This document shows, in pieces, positions 15,190 through 23,927 of a stretch of 64,000 nt of DNA (positions within the stretch are counted from its first letter, which is position 1; every line of letters starts with the position of its first letter). Under the pieces are notes generated by a model. The model saw only the letters and a program-made list of their open reading frames with translations, was not told the origin of the DNA and did not search any database. Source of the stretch: JAWVFM01 sp963739355 (GTDB lineage: Bacteria > Actinomycetota > Thermoleophilia > Solirubrobacterales > 70-9); NCBI GenBank assembly GCA_963739355.1, contig CAVUAD010000007.1:1178001-1242000 (forward strand), read 5' to 3'. A program made the position numbers and the translations under genes.

Positions 15190-16056
15190 ATGCCCCGCCG
15201 CCACAAGGCCGCTCCGCCGGAATCCGAGCTCTACGCGCCGATCACCTGGACGGCCCAAGGCGAGTACGCCGACATCCGCTACGAGACCGGCGATGGCATC
15301 GCCAAGATCACGATCGACCGCCCGGACGTCCTGAACGCGTTCCGCCCCCAGACCCTGATCGAGATCTCCGCCGCCCTCGAGCTCGCCCGCGAGGACCCGG
15401 AGATCGGGCCGATCATCCTCACGGGCGAGGGCGAGAGCGCGTTCTGCTCGGGGGGCGACCAGAGGGTGCGGGGCTCGACCGGGTACCTCGAGGAGGGCGC
15501 CGCCGTCGGCCGATTCCACGTCACGGACCTCCAGGTGCAGATGCGCCGCCTGCCGAAGCCGGTGTTGGCGATGGTTGCCGGGTACGCGATCGGCGGCGGC
15601 CACGTGCTGCACGTCTGCTGCGATCTCACGATCGCCGCGGACAACGCCGTTTTCGGGCAGACGGGGCCGCGCGTCGGCTCCTGGGACGGCGGGTTCGGGG
15701 CCTCGCTCCTGCGGGACCTCGTCGGCACGAAGCGGGCGAAGGAGATCTGGCTTCTGTGCCGGCAATACGACGCCGACGAAGCCCTGGGCATGGGCCTCGT
15801 GAACGCGGTCGTGCCGCTCGCCGACCTCGAGCGGGAGACGGTGGCCTGGTGCCGCGAGATGCTCGCGATGTCCCCGTTTGCGCTGCGGCTCGTGAAGGCC
15901 GGGTTCAACGCCCACGAGGACGGCTACGCCGGGATTCAGCAGCTGGCCCACGACGCGAACCTGCTCTTCTACGAAAGCGAGGAGGCTCGCGAAGGCCGCG
16001 AGGCGTTCAAGGAGAAGCGCCAGCCCGACTTCGGCAAGTATCCGAAGCGCCCATGA
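15190..16056 (+). CDS. menB: 1,4-dihydroxy-2-naphthoyl-CoA synthase MenB
   Basis: Crotonase-family ring-closing enzyme of 288 residues, using o-succinylbenzoyl-CoA. Key motifs are FCSGGDQRVRG (oxyanion hole region, about 85-95), AIGGGHVLHVCCDL (about 135-148) and GSWDGGFGAS (about 162-171), the last being specific to MenB over other crotonases. ATG 15190 was chosen from the family N-terminus and the promoter spacing. It overlaps menA by ATGA. Confidence 0.96.
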   Translation: MPRRHKAAPPESELYAPITWTAQGEYADIRYETGDGIAKITIDRPDVLNAFRPQTLIEISAALELAREDPEIGPIILTGEGESAFCSGGDQRVRGSTGYLEEGAAVGRFHVTDLQVQMRRLPKPVLAMVAGYAIGGGHVLHVCCDLTIAADNAVFGQTGPRVGSWDGGFGASLLRDLVGTKRAKEIWLLCRQYDADEALGMGLVNAVVPLADLERETVAWCREMLAMSPFALRLVKAGFNAHEDGYAGIQQLAHDANLLFYESEEAREGREAFKEKRQPDFGKYPKRP

Positions 16057-16997
16057 GGCTCTGGCTCATGGCGGCTCGCCTGCGGACGCTGCCGGCCGCG
16101 ATCGCACCGGTGCTGGTCGGCAGCGCCGCCGCCGACTACGCCGCGCACACCGGGTGCGCCACCGTCGGCGGGTCCAGCGGCTACTTCCTCAGCTTCTGCG
16201 AGCCGCACTTCGAGTGGGGCGCGTTCGTCGCCGCGCTCGTCGGCTCCATCTTCATCCAGATCGGCACCAACCTCGCCAACGACTACTCCGACGCGAAGCG
16301 CGGCGCGGACACCGTCGATCGCCTGGGACCGGTGCGCGTGACCTCGGCCGGGCTGGTCGCTCCCCGCCGGGTGCTGTACGCGACCTGGCTGGCGTTCGGC
16401 GTGGCGGTCGTCGCCGGCATCTACCTCGCCACGGTCGCCGGCTGGCTGATCATCGTCGTCGGCGCCGCCTCGATCGCCGCGGGCGTCCTCTACACGGGCG
16501 GCCCGCGGCCCTACGGCTACGCGGGCCTCGGCGAGCTCTTCGTCTTCCTCTTCTTCGGTCTGGTGGCCGTGAACGGCTCCTACTACGTGCAGGACGTCTA
16601 CAGCGGCCGGCTCGACTGGGTGCCGTTCTGGCTGTCCGTCTCGGTCGGCTTCCTGGCGACCGCGATCCTCGTGGTGAACAACGTGCGGGACATCGACACC
16701 GACCGCCGCGCCGGCAAGCGAACTCTCGCGGTACGGCTGGGGCGCCCGGAGACGCGACGGCTCTACGCGATGCTCGTCGCCGGCGCGTACGCCGTCCTGC
16801 TCGGGATCGTCGCGGCCGGCACGGCTCCCGGCTGGGCGGCGCTTGGCTTCCTCTCGATCCCGCTTGCCGGCCGGCCGCTTCGCGCCGTCCTCACCCGCAC
16901 GGACGGGCCCGCGCTGAACCGCGCCCTGGCCGGTACCGGAGCGCTGCTCGGCGCGTTCAGCCTGCTGGTCTCGCTGGGCCTCCTGATCGCGGCCTGA
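16053..16997 (+). CDS. menA: 1,4-dihydroxy-2-naphthoate polyprenyltransferase MenA
   Basis: UbiA-family membrane prenyltransferase of 314 residues with about eight hydrophobic segments. Both aspartate-rich motifs are present: NDYSDAKRGAD (about 73-83) and NNVRDIDTDRRAGKRT (about 209-224), which bind the prenyl diphosphate through magnesium. It adds the side chain to DHNA to give demethylmenaquinone. The start ATGA overlaps the menB stop and its TGA shares bases with the menC ATG (TGATG), so menB-menA-menC is one translational chain. Confidence 0.95.
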   Translation: MRLWLMAARLRTLPAAIAPVLVGSAAADYAAHTGCATVGGSSGYFLSFCEPHFEWGAFVAALVGSIFIQIGTNLANDYSDAKRGADTVDRLGPVRVTSAGLVAPRRVLYATWLAFGVAVVAGIYLATVAGWLIIVVGAASIAAGVLYTGGPRPYGYAGLGELFVFLFFGLVAVNGSYYVQDVYSGRLDWVPFWLSVSVGFLATAILVVNNVRDIDTDRRAGKRTLAVRLGRPETRRLYAMLVAGAYAVLLGIVAAGTAPGWAALGFLSIPLAGRPLRAVLTRTDGPALNRALAGTGALLGAFSLLVSLGLLIAA

Positions 16998-18019
16998 TGG
17001 ACGTCCAGAGCGTCGAAGCCGTCCCGCTCGCGCTGCCCTTCCGGGAGCCCTACGTCACCGCCCGCGGCACGCTCGGGCGTCGTGAGATGGTGCTCCTGCG
17101 GCTTCGCGACGCAAGCGGCGCCGAGGGCTGCGGCGAGGCCGTGCCGCTCTCCCTTCGCGGCGGCGAGTCGCTGGAGGCGGTGACCGGCGAGCTGGAGGCG
17201 AGCGGCGGGGAGCTTGCCGCCGGCATGAGCTCCCCGGCTCGCGCCGCGCTCGAGATGGCGCGCCTCGACCTGCGCGGAAAGCTCGAGGACCGGCCGGTCT
17301 GGGAGCTCCTTGGCGCGGAACGCGCGCGGCCCGTGCCGTGCAACGCGACGCTGACCGCCGCCGAGCCGCGCGCCGCCGCCGCCCAGGCCGAGCGCTGGGC
17401 CGGCCTCGGCTTCGAGACCTTCAAGCTCAAGGTGGGCATGCCAGGCGACGTCTCGCAGGTCGAGTCGGTCCGCGGGGCCCTGGGGCCCGGCGCGCGCCTT
17501 CGCGTCGACGCCAACGGCGCCTGGTCCCCCGATGAGGCGATCCTCAAGCTCGGCGCCATGGAGCGCTGCTCGCTGGAGCTCGCCGAGCAGCCGGCGGCCG
17601 GTCTGGAGGAGCTCGCGCTGGTTCGCGGGCATACCGCCATTCCGATTGCCGCCGACGAGAGCGTTGCGAGCGCCGAGGACGCTGACAGGGCGCTCGAGCT
17701 CGGCGCGTGCGCGCTGGCGACGGTGAAGCTTGCGAAGGTCGGCGGGTTCGAGGCCGCGCGGGCGGTCGCGGCCCGCCTGCCGGTCTATCTCTCGAGCGCG
17801 CTCGACGGGCCGTTCGGCATCGCGGCGGCCGGCCACGTCGCCCTCGCCCTCGGGGCGGGCGACGCGGGCGTCGCGCACGGACTGGCCACGCGCCTGCTGT
17901 TCGCGGAGACGATCGCGGAGGTCGAGGCCGAGGTGAGGGATGGAGCGCTCCACCTGCCCGAAGGGCCCGGACTGGGCGTGGTCCTGGACGAGGCCGCGCT
18001 GGAGCGGGCGCGGATCTGA
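16997..18019 (+). CDS. menC: o-Succinylbenzoate synthase MenC
   Basis: Enolase-superfamily dehydratase of 340 residues. The catalytic lysine pair motif FKLKVG is near 140, metal ligands are in LRVDANGAWS (about 169-178), LAEQP and IAADESVAS, and the second acid-base lysine is in TVKLAKVGG. MenC belongs to the promiscuous MLE/NSAR branch, so sequence alone could also fit an N-acylamino acid racemase; the men operon context settles it. Overlap with menA is TGATG. menD follows after 21 nt. Confidence 0.92.
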   Translation: MDVQSVEAVPLALPFREPYVTARGTLGRREMVLLRLRDASGAEGCGEAVPLSLRGGESLEAVTGELEASGGELAAGMSSPARAALEMARLDLRGKLEDRPVWELLGAERARPVPCNATLTAAEPRAAAAQAERWAGLGFETFKLKVGMPGDVSQVESVRGALGPGARLRVDANGAWSPDEAILKLGAMERCSLELAEQPAAGLEELALVRGHTAIPIAADESVASAEDADRALELGACALATVKLAKVGGFEAARAVAARLPVYLSSALDGPFGIAAAGHVALALGAGDAGVAHGLATRLLFAETIAEVEAEVRDGALHLPEGPGLGVVLDEAALERARI

Positions 18020-18027
18020 GCTGCGGA

Positions 18028-18033
18028 TAGCGT
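18028..18033 (+). promoter_or_regulatory. -10 box (TAGCGT) for menD
   Basis: TAGCGT, 7-nt spacer, ATG at 18041, in the 21-nt menC-menD gap. menD may therefore be transcribed on its own as well as by readthrough. Confidence 0.5.
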
Positions 18034-18040
18034 TCCGGGG

Positions 18041-19783
18041 ATGGACCTGACCAACCGCAACACGGCGCTCGCCTCGGCGTTCGTCGAGGAGCTCGGACGG
18101 GGCGGCGTGCGGCGCGCCGTGGTCTGCCCGGGCTCGCGCTCGACGCCCCTCGCGCTCGCCCTCGAGCGCGACGCGGACATCGAGGTCAGCGTTGTCGTCG
18201 ACGAGCGCTCCGCGGGCTTCTTCGCCCTCGGCGCCGCGCAGGCGAGCGGGACTCCGGTCGCGGTGCTCACCACATCGGGAACGGCGGCGGCAAACCTTCA
18301 CCCGGCAGTCTGCGAGGCGGACGAGTCGGGAGTGCCGCTGATCGCGCTCACCGCGGACCGCCCGCCCGAGCTTCGCGCGGTCGGCGCGGGACAGACGATC
18401 GACCAGCTGAAGCTGTACGGCGAGTCCGTGCGCTGGTTCTGCGAGGTCGGCACGCACGACGCGGACGACTCCGGCCTCCTCCACATTCGCCAGACGGCCT
18501 GCAGGGCCGTGGAGGCGGCCCGCGTTCCCCGGCCCGGCCCGGTCCACCTCAACCTCTCATGGCGCGATCCGCTCGGCCCCGAGCAGGTCGACGGGGACGT
18601 GACGGCGCGATCGCCCCTCGCGCTCGAGGGCCGCGGCAACCGCCCGCTGACCGCGAGCGCCTCTCCCCCGCCTCCCGTCGCGGATGTCCTGGTAGAGATG
18701 ATCGGCGAGCACGTCCGCGGAAACCGCCGTGGGTTGATCGTCTGCGGCCGCCAGCCCGACCCCGCGCTGGCCGAGCCGATCGCCGCCCTGGCATCGGCCG
18801 CGGGCTACCCGATCGTGGCCGAGCCCACGTCGCAGCTCCGGCTCGGCGCCCATGACCGCTCACGGGTGATCTCCGCCTATGACGCGATCGCGCGGGTGCG
18901 CCCCGACCGGCTCACGCCGGAGCTGATCCTGCGCTTCGGCGAGATGCCGACGAGCAAGGCGCTTCGCCAGTGGCTCGGGGCGCTCCCCGATTGTCGGCAG
19001 CTGGTGGTCGACGCAGGGTTCGCTTGGAACGAGCCCACTCGCCAGGGCGCGGCGATGGTCCGGGCCGATCCGGCGGGGCTTGCGGCGGCGCTGGCCGCGG
19101 CGGTCGCCCCGGACGCGGACACGGAGTGGATGGACGCGTGGCGATCGGCCGACGGGGCGGTTGCGGGCGCCGTGGACGAGGCAATCGCCGCCGCGGACCT
19201 GAGCGAGCCCCTCGTTCACCGGGCGCTCGGCGAGCTCTACACGGATGGCGAGCTCGTCTACACGGCGTCCTCGATGCCGATCCGCGACCAGGAAGCCTTT
19301 CTTCGCCCCGGCGCGGCGGCGGTGCGCTTCCTCGCCAACCGCGGCGCCAACGGCATCGACGGGCTGATCTCGTCGGGGATCGGCGCGGCGACGGCGACCG
19401 GGGGCCCGGCATGGGTGGTGACCGGCGACCTCGGGCTGCACCACGACTCCAACGGCCTTGCCGCCCTTCGGAACGCCGGCGCTCCGGTGCGCGTGGTCGT
19501 CCTCAACAACGACGGCGGCGGCATCTTCGAGCACCTGCCGCAGGCCTCGCAGCTCGATCGCCGGGAGTTCGAGCGGATCCTGGCGACTCCCCTGGGCTTG
19601 GACGTCGCCGCGCTGGCGGCCGCCTACTCCGTGTCGCACCGCCGCGTCGAGAGCGTCGACGAGCTGCGCGAGGCGGCGGGTGCCGGCACGGGCGTGATCG
19701 AGGCCCGGATCGACCGGGCCTCGAACGTCGCGCTGCGAAACCGGCTGACCGAGGCGGCGGTGGCCGCCGTCGAGCGCGGCTAG
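18041..19783 (+). CDS. menD: SEPHCHC synthase MenD
   Basis: ThDP-dependent 2-succinyl-5-enolpyruvyl-6-hydroxy-3-cyclohexene-1-carboxylate synthase, 580 residues, condensing isochorismate with 2-oxoglutarate. Diagnostic motifs are VVCPGSRSTPLALAL (about 27-41), VDERSAGFFALG with the ThDP-activating glutamate (E at about 53), LTTSGTAAANL, and the ThDP/magnesium loop GDLGLHHDSNGL with NNDGGGIFEHLP. The C-terminal stop TAG shares a CTAG palindrome with the stop of the convergent lipoprotein gene, leaving no room for a terminator between them. Confidence 0.97.
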   Translation: MDLTNRNTALASAFVEELGRGGVRRAVVCPGSRSTPLALALERDADIEVSVVVDERSAGFFALGAAQASGTPVAVLTTSGTAAANLHPAVCEADESGVPLIALTADRPPELRAVGAGQTIDQLKLYGESVRWFCEVGTHDADDSGLLHIRQTACRAVEAARVPRPGPVHLNLSWRDPLGPEQVDGDVTARSPLALEGRGNRPLTASASPPPPVADVLVEMIGEHVRGNRRGLIVCGRQPDPALAEPIAALASAAGYPIVAEPTSQLRLGAHDRSRVISAYDAIARVRPDRLTPELILRFGEMPTSKALRQWLGALPDCRQLVVDAGFAWNEPTRQGAAMVRADPAGLAAALAAAVAPDADTEWMDAWRSADGAVAGAVDEAIAAADLSEPLVHRALGELYTDGELVYTASSMPIRDQEAFLRPGAAAVRFLANRGANGIDGLISSGIGAATATGGPAWVVTGDLGLHHDSNGLAALRNAGAPVRVVVLNNDGGGIFEHLPQASQLDRREFERILATPLGLDVAALAAAYSVSHRRVESVDELREAAGAGTGVIEARIDRASNVALRNRLTEAAVAAVERG

Positions 19784-20196
19784 CAGTTGTCCTTGACGTA
19801 GGTGTCGACGTCGTTGCCGAGCCCGCTCAGGGTGGTCTGCAGCTGCTGGATCTGCGGCGCGAGCGCCTGAATGTCGCTCACCGAGTTCGCGCCCTGGATA
19901 GCGTCGTTGGCCTTGGTGATCGCCGCGCTGGCGGTATCCACGTCGCTCTTCACCTCGGCGGGAGCGTTGGCGTCGGCCTTCTGGACGTCATCGGTGAGCT
20001 GCTGCATGAGCTTCTTCAGGCCATCGAGGTCGCCCGGAGCGAGCTGGCTGGAGCTGCTCAGCGACTGGATCGAGTTGGCGGCGTCGCAGAACGCGGCCGT
20101 GTCCACCGTCGACGAGCCACCGCCTCCGCCACCACAGGCGACGAGGGCGAGCGCTGCGCAGGTCAGGGCCAAGGCACCTGCAAACTTGGCTTTCAT
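19780..20196 (-). CDS. Putative lipoprotein, small helical
   Basis: A protein of 138 residues. It has a lipoprotein signal peptide, MKAKFAGALALTCAALALVAC, with the lipobox LVAC (lipidated C21), then a glycine stretch and a mostly helical mature domain rich in Gln/Asp/Ala with two more cysteines (C at about 37 and the last residue), which could pair. No named family recognised. ATG 20196 is preceded by GGAGG. A TACGAT -10 box lies at 20229-20234. Confidence 0.75.
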   Translation of the reverse strand: MKAKFAGALALTCAALALVACGGGGGGSSTVDTAAFCDAANSIQSLSSSSQLAPGDLDGLKKLMQQLTDDVQKADANAPAEVKSDVDTASAAITKANDAIQGANSVSDIQALAPQIQQLQTTLSGLGNDVDTYVKDNC

Positions 20197-20228
20197 CGAC
20201 CCTCCATCCGAGACCACACAACCCGGGC

Positions 20229-20234
20229 ATCGTA
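20229..20234 (-). promoter_or_regulatory. -10 box (TACGAT) for the lipoprotein gene
   Basis: TACGAT, 32 nt before the ATG. Unlike most promoters here, it leaves a short leader with a GGAGG ribosome site. Confidence 0.4.
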
Positions 20235-20282
20235 CTCGCCCAACGGGCAGGCGACTCAACCGTCCTCGGAAGCCCCGCGGGG

Positions 20283-21659
20283 TCAGGTCGTCAGAAGCGG
20301 CAGCAGCGCGTCGAGCTTGAGCTCGGTCTCGGCGAGCTCAGCCGCCGGGTCGGAGTCGGCGACGATGCCCGCGCCGGCGTAGAGGTGGGCGACGCGGTCG
20401 CGGAGCAGAGCCGAGCGCAGGGCCACGCAGAACTCGCCGTCCTCCGTCGCGTCCATCCAGCCAACCGGCGCGGCAAACCAGCCGCGGTCCATCTCCTCCA
20501 GCTCGGCGATGGCCTCGAGCGCGGGGCCCCGGGGCTCGCCGCCCACCGCCGGTGTCGGGTGCAGCAGGCCGGCGACGTCGAACGCCGAGCGGGGCTCCGC
20601 CAGCTGGGCGCGGATTGGCGTCGCGAGGTGCTGGATGTTCGCGATCTGGATCACGACCGGCTCCCGGGCGGCCTCGACCCAGACTGAGTGTGGACGCAGC
20701 GAGCGCTCGATGCGCCTCGCCACGAACTCGTGCTCGGAGCGGTCCTTCGCGCTGTGAAGCATGCGCTCGCCGAGGTGAGCGTCGATGGCCGGATCGGCGC
20801 TGCGGCGAGTCGAGGCTGCGAGGGCGACGGTGGAGATACCCGCTCCCTCGCGACGCACGAGGAGCTCCGGGCTGGCGCCGATGAACGCCGCCTCCGGCGT
20901 GCCGACGCAGAAGCAGAAGCAGGACGGGAACTGGTCGCGCAGCGCCCCGAAGGTCGCGGCGACGTCGTGCGCCGCCGGGGCCTCCACGGTCACCTCACGC
21001 GAGAGCACGGTCTTCTGAAGGCGGCCCGCCTTGATTCGCCCGACCGCGGCCTCCACGGCATCCTCGTAGTGGTGCGGGGGCCTGACGCTTGCGATCGTGG
21101 TCCGCCCGGTTGGGTGCGGATCGGCCAGCGGGAGCGGTTCCGCCCGTAGCGCACCGAGCCTCGCCCGAGCCCGCGGGATCGCGCCCTCGCCGGCGAGCGC
21201 CGCGACCGTGAGGAAGGTCTGCTCCCGGCGCCGGACGAGCGTCAGCTCGGGAACGAACGCGAGGGCGGGCTCGAAGGACGACCAGTGCGATGTCGTGGCG
21301 CCGCGCGGATCGAAGGCGAAGCCGCCGACCCACACGGGCCCCGCGCCGGCCGGGAGCTCGTCGGGCTCGTCGGCCAGGCGACCGTGCAGCGTCTCCGCCG
21401 CGCCGCGTGCGACGTCGTCGAACCGCCCTGGTCCGCGTGACACGGCCTCCGCGACGCTCCCCACGCCCGCAAGCGCGAAGCCGTCGCGGTCCGGCTGCTC
21501 CCAGCAGAACCAGCGGTCGTCGGCGCGGCGGGAGGCGAAGATCGCCGCCGACGGGTCCGCGATCTCGACCGGAGCCGTGACGCTGACCAGGCGACGGCCG
21601 CCGGCACGTTCGACGAGCCGCTCCAGCGACTCGATGACGCTCTCGAGGGCGGCGGTCAG
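20283..21659 (-). CDS. menF: Isochorismate synthase MenF, probable CTG start
   Basis: Chorismate-binding enzyme that makes isochorismate, the entry to menaquinone synthesis. The catalytic domain is clear: RLQKTVLSREV, FIGASPELLVRR, AASTRRS, SAKDRSEHEFV and GWMDATEDGEF with the final YAGAGIVADSDPA. The first GTG (21464) would remove about 65 residues that are typical of the family (WFCWEQPDRDGFALAGVG). The frame is open back to CTG 21659, which overlaps the ilvN stop as CTGA. That start gives 458 residues, the normal length. There is no ATG, GTG or TTG between. It is co-transcribed with ilvBN. Confidence 0.88.
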   Translation of the reverse strand: MTAALESVIESLERLVERAGGRRLVSVTAPVEIADPSAAIFASRRADDRWFCWEQPDRDGFALAGVGSVAEAVSRGPGRFDDVARGAAETLHGRLADEPDELPAGAGPVWVGGFAFDPRGATTSHWSSFEPALAFVPELTLVRRREQTFLTVAALAGEGAIPRARARLGALRAEPLPLADPHPTGRTTIASVRPPHHYEDAVEAAVGRIKAGRLQKTVLSREVTVEAPAAHDVAATFGALRDQFPSCFCFCVGTPEAAFIGASPELLVRREGAGISTVALAASTRRSADPAIDAHLGERMLHSAKDRSEHEFVARRIERSLRPHSVWVEAAREPVVIQIANIQHLATPIRAQLAEPRSAFDVAGLLHPTPAVGGEPRGPALEAIAELEEMDRGWFAAPVGWMDATEDGEFCVALRSALLRDRVAHLYAGAGIVADSDPAAELAETELKLDALLPLLTT

Positions 21660-22207
21660 CTCTCGGGGCGCGAGCGGGAGATCGCGACCTCGCCGGTCCG
21701 CGCCATCTCGACGAGGCCGTGCGGGCGCACCATGCGCTCGAAGGCGTCGATCTTGTCCTGCGTGCCGGTGACCTCGACGGTCAGCGTCCGGCGCGAGACG
21801 TCAACGACGTTGGCCCTGAAGATCTGGGCGAACTCCATGATCTCCGCGCGGCTCTCCGCCGGGGCGGAGATCCGGAACAGGGCCATCTCCCGGGACACCG
21901 TGGTGTCCGGGTCCATGTCGCGGATCTTGATGACGTTGACGAGCTTGTGGAGCTGCTTCGTCACCTGGTCGATCGGGTGGACGGCGCCGTCGACCGTGAG
22001 CGTGATGCGCGAGGTGTCGGGATCCTCGGTCGGGCCGACCGCAAGCGTGTCGATATTGAACCCGCGGCGGCTGAACAGCCCGGCGATGCGGGCGAGGACG
22101 CCCGGCTTGTTCTCCACGAGCAGCGAGAGGACGTGCTTGCGCCCCGTGAGCCCGGAGCCGACCTGAAGGTCCTCGAGCTTGACCAGCTCTGGCGTTCCAG
22201 CTTCCAT
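21656..22207 (-). CDS. ilvN: Acetolactate synthase small subunit IlvN
   Basis: Regulatory subunit of acetohydroxyacid synthase, 183 residues. The N-terminal ACT domain (HVLSLLVENKPGVLARIAGL, about 25-44, and RRGFNIDTLAVG) binds valine for feedback. A C-terminal ALS_ss_C domain follows. The start is ATG 22207, 2 nt after the ilvB stop. A longer frame would run into ilvB. Confidence 0.96.
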   Translation of the reverse strand: MEAGTPELVKLEDLQVGSGLTGRKHVLSLLVENKPGVLARIAGLFSRRGFNIDTLAVGPTEDPDTSRITLTVDGAVHPIDQVTKQLHKLVNVIKIRDMDPDTTVSREMALFRISAPAESRAEIMEFAQIFRANVVDVSRRTLTVEVTGTQDKIDAFERMVRPHGLVEMARTGEVAISRSRPES

Positions 22208-22209
22208 GA

Positions 22210-23889
22210 CTATCCGACCATGTCCCGTGCTGCGGCTCCCGCGGGGATCATCGGGAAGCAGTTCTCCGTGGGCGACACTCGCACGTCGAGCAGCGCCGGG
22301 CCCTCCGACTCCAGCGTCGTGCGCATGGCGGCGGCCAGCTCGCCCTTGTCGTCGCAGCGTGCCGCCTCCCAGCCGAAGGCCTCGGCGAGCTTCACCCAGT
22401 CGGGGCTCTCGCCCATCTCGACCGAGCTGTAGCGGCCGTCCCAGAAGAGCTCCTGCCACTGGCGAACCATGCCGAAGTGGCCGTTGTTCATCAGGAAGAC
22501 CTTCACCGGGATGTCATGTGCTGCCGCCGTGGCCATCTCCTGGCAGACCATGACGAGGCTGCCGTCACCGGCCAGGCACACCACGGTCTCGTCCGGCTTC
22601 GCGACCTTCGCGCCGATCGCCGCGGGGAGGCCGAAACCCATCGTGCCGAGGCCGCCGGAGTTGATCCATCGGCGGGGCTCCGCGAAGTGGTAGTACTGCG
22701 CCGCCCACATCTGGTGCTGGCCGACGTCCGAGGCGACGATCGCGTCGCCGCCGGTCGCCTCGTACATGGCCTCGACCATGAACTGCGGCTTGATCTCGCT
22801 GTCCGACGAGTCCTCGTAGCGCAGCGGGTAGGCGGACTGCCAGTCCTTGATCTTGCTCCACCAGCCGTCGAGCCTGGAGGAATCGGCGCTCGCCGCGCGG
22901 TACTCCTGGGAGAGCTTCTGCAGGACGTCCTTGGCGTCGCCCACGATCGGGATGTGCGCGGCGACGTTCTTGGAGATCTCCGCCGGGTCCACGTCGATGT
23001 GCACGAACTTCGCGGTGGGCGCGAACTCGGAGAGCTTGCCCGTGATGCGATCGTCGAAGCGCGCCCCCACCGCCACGATGAGGTCGGCCTCGTCCATCGC
23101 GTAGTTCGCCGTCCGCGTGCCGTGCATGCCGAGCATCCCGAGCCACTGCTCGTGCGGAGCAGGGAACGCGCCGAGCCCCATGAGCGTGCAGGTGACCGGG
23201 AAGCGGTCGAGCGCGCAGAACGCGCGGAACTCCTCGGACGCGTTCGCGTTGACGATGCCGCCGCCGCCGTAGATCACGGGGCGCTTGGCGTTCGCGAGCG
23301 CCCGCGCCGCGACGCGGATCTGCTTGATGTTGCCCTCGAGCGGTGGCTTGTAGCCGGGCAGGTCGGGCGGGCCGGTCGCGGACTCGTAGTCGATGTCGAC
23401 GCGTGAGAGGTCCTGGGGGACGTCGACGAGCACGGGGCCGGGGCGCCCGGTCGAGGCGATGTGGAAGGCGGCGTGGATGTACTCGGGGATCTGCCGGGGA
23501 TCCTGCACGAGGAGCGAGTGCTTGACGACCGGCAGCGTGATGCCGGTGACGTCGGCCTCCTGGAAGCCGTCCGTGCCGATCAGCTCGGTGCGGACCTGAC
23601 CGGTGACGAACACGGTCGACACCGAGTCCATCATCGCGTCCGCGATCGGGGTAACGAGGTTGGTCGCGCCGGGCCCGGAGGTCGCCATCGCCACGCCGAC
23701 CCGGCCCGAGGCCTTGGCGTAGCCCTCCGCCGCGTGACCCGCGCCCTGCTCGTGCCGCGCCTGGACGTGGATCAGGTCGGCGTCGTAGAGGGCGTCGTAT
23801 GTGGGCAGGTTGGCGCCACCGGGAATCCCGAAGACATGGTCGACTCCCTCGGCCTTGAGGGCGGCGCAGAGTGCATCGGCGGCACGCAT
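22210..23889 (-). CDS. ilvB: Acetolactate synthase large (catalytic) subunit IlvB
   Basis: ThDP-dependent enzyme of 559 residues, first common step of branched-chain amino acid synthesis. N-terminus DHVFGIPGGANLPTYDAL and the catalytic glutamate region (RHEQGAGHAAEGYAKASG) are intact, followed by GPGATNLVT. The FAD-binding-like middle domain and the ThDP motif GDGSLVMVCQEMATA with NNGHFGMVRQWQELFW are present. ATG 23889 sits 7 nt after TACAAT, a near-consensus -10. It heads an ilvB-ilvN-menF operon. Confidence 0.97.
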   Translation of the reverse strand: MRAADALCAALKAEGVDHVFGIPGGANLPTYDALYDADLIHVQARHEQGAGHAAEGYAKASGRVGVAMATSGPGATNLVTPIADAMMDSVSTVFVTGQVRTELIGTDGFQEADVTGITLPVVKHSLLVQDPRQIPEYIHAAFHIASTGRPGPVLVDVPQDLSRVDIDYESATGPPDLPGYKPPLEGNIKQIRVAARALANAKRPVIYGGGGIVNANASEEFRAFCALDRFPVTCTLMGLGAFPAPHEQWLGMLGMHGTRTANYAMDEADLIVAVGARFDDRITGKLSEFAPTAKFVHIDVDPAEISKNVAAHIPIVGDAKDVLQKLSQEYRAASADSSRLDGWWSKIKDWQSAYPLRYEDSSDSEIKPQFMVEAMYEATGGDAIVASDVGQHQMWAAQYYHFAEPRRWINSGGLGTMGFGLPAAIGAKVAKPDETVVCLAGDGSLVMVCQEMATAAAHDIPVKVFLMNNGHFGMVRQWQELFWDGRYSSVEMGESPDWVKLAEAFGWEAARCDDKGELAAAMRTTLESEGPALLDVRVSPTENCFPMIPAGAAARDMVG

Positions 23890-23896
23890 TTGAGTG

Positions 23897-23902
23897 ATTG
23901 TA
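23897..23902 (-). promoter_or_regulatory. -10 box (TACAAT) for the ilvBN-menF operon
   Basis: TACAAT, 7-nt spacer (CACTCAA), ATG at 23889. One of the best -10 matches in the window. Confidence 0.6.
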
Positions 23903-23927
23903 AAGACGCGGTGAGAGCTGGCCGGGC

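Noticed and set aside
23890..23927. Search for tRNA or other RNA genes in intergenic gaps across the window
   Set aside because: Gaps are short; none shows a TTCGA-type T loop flanked by an acceptor stem.
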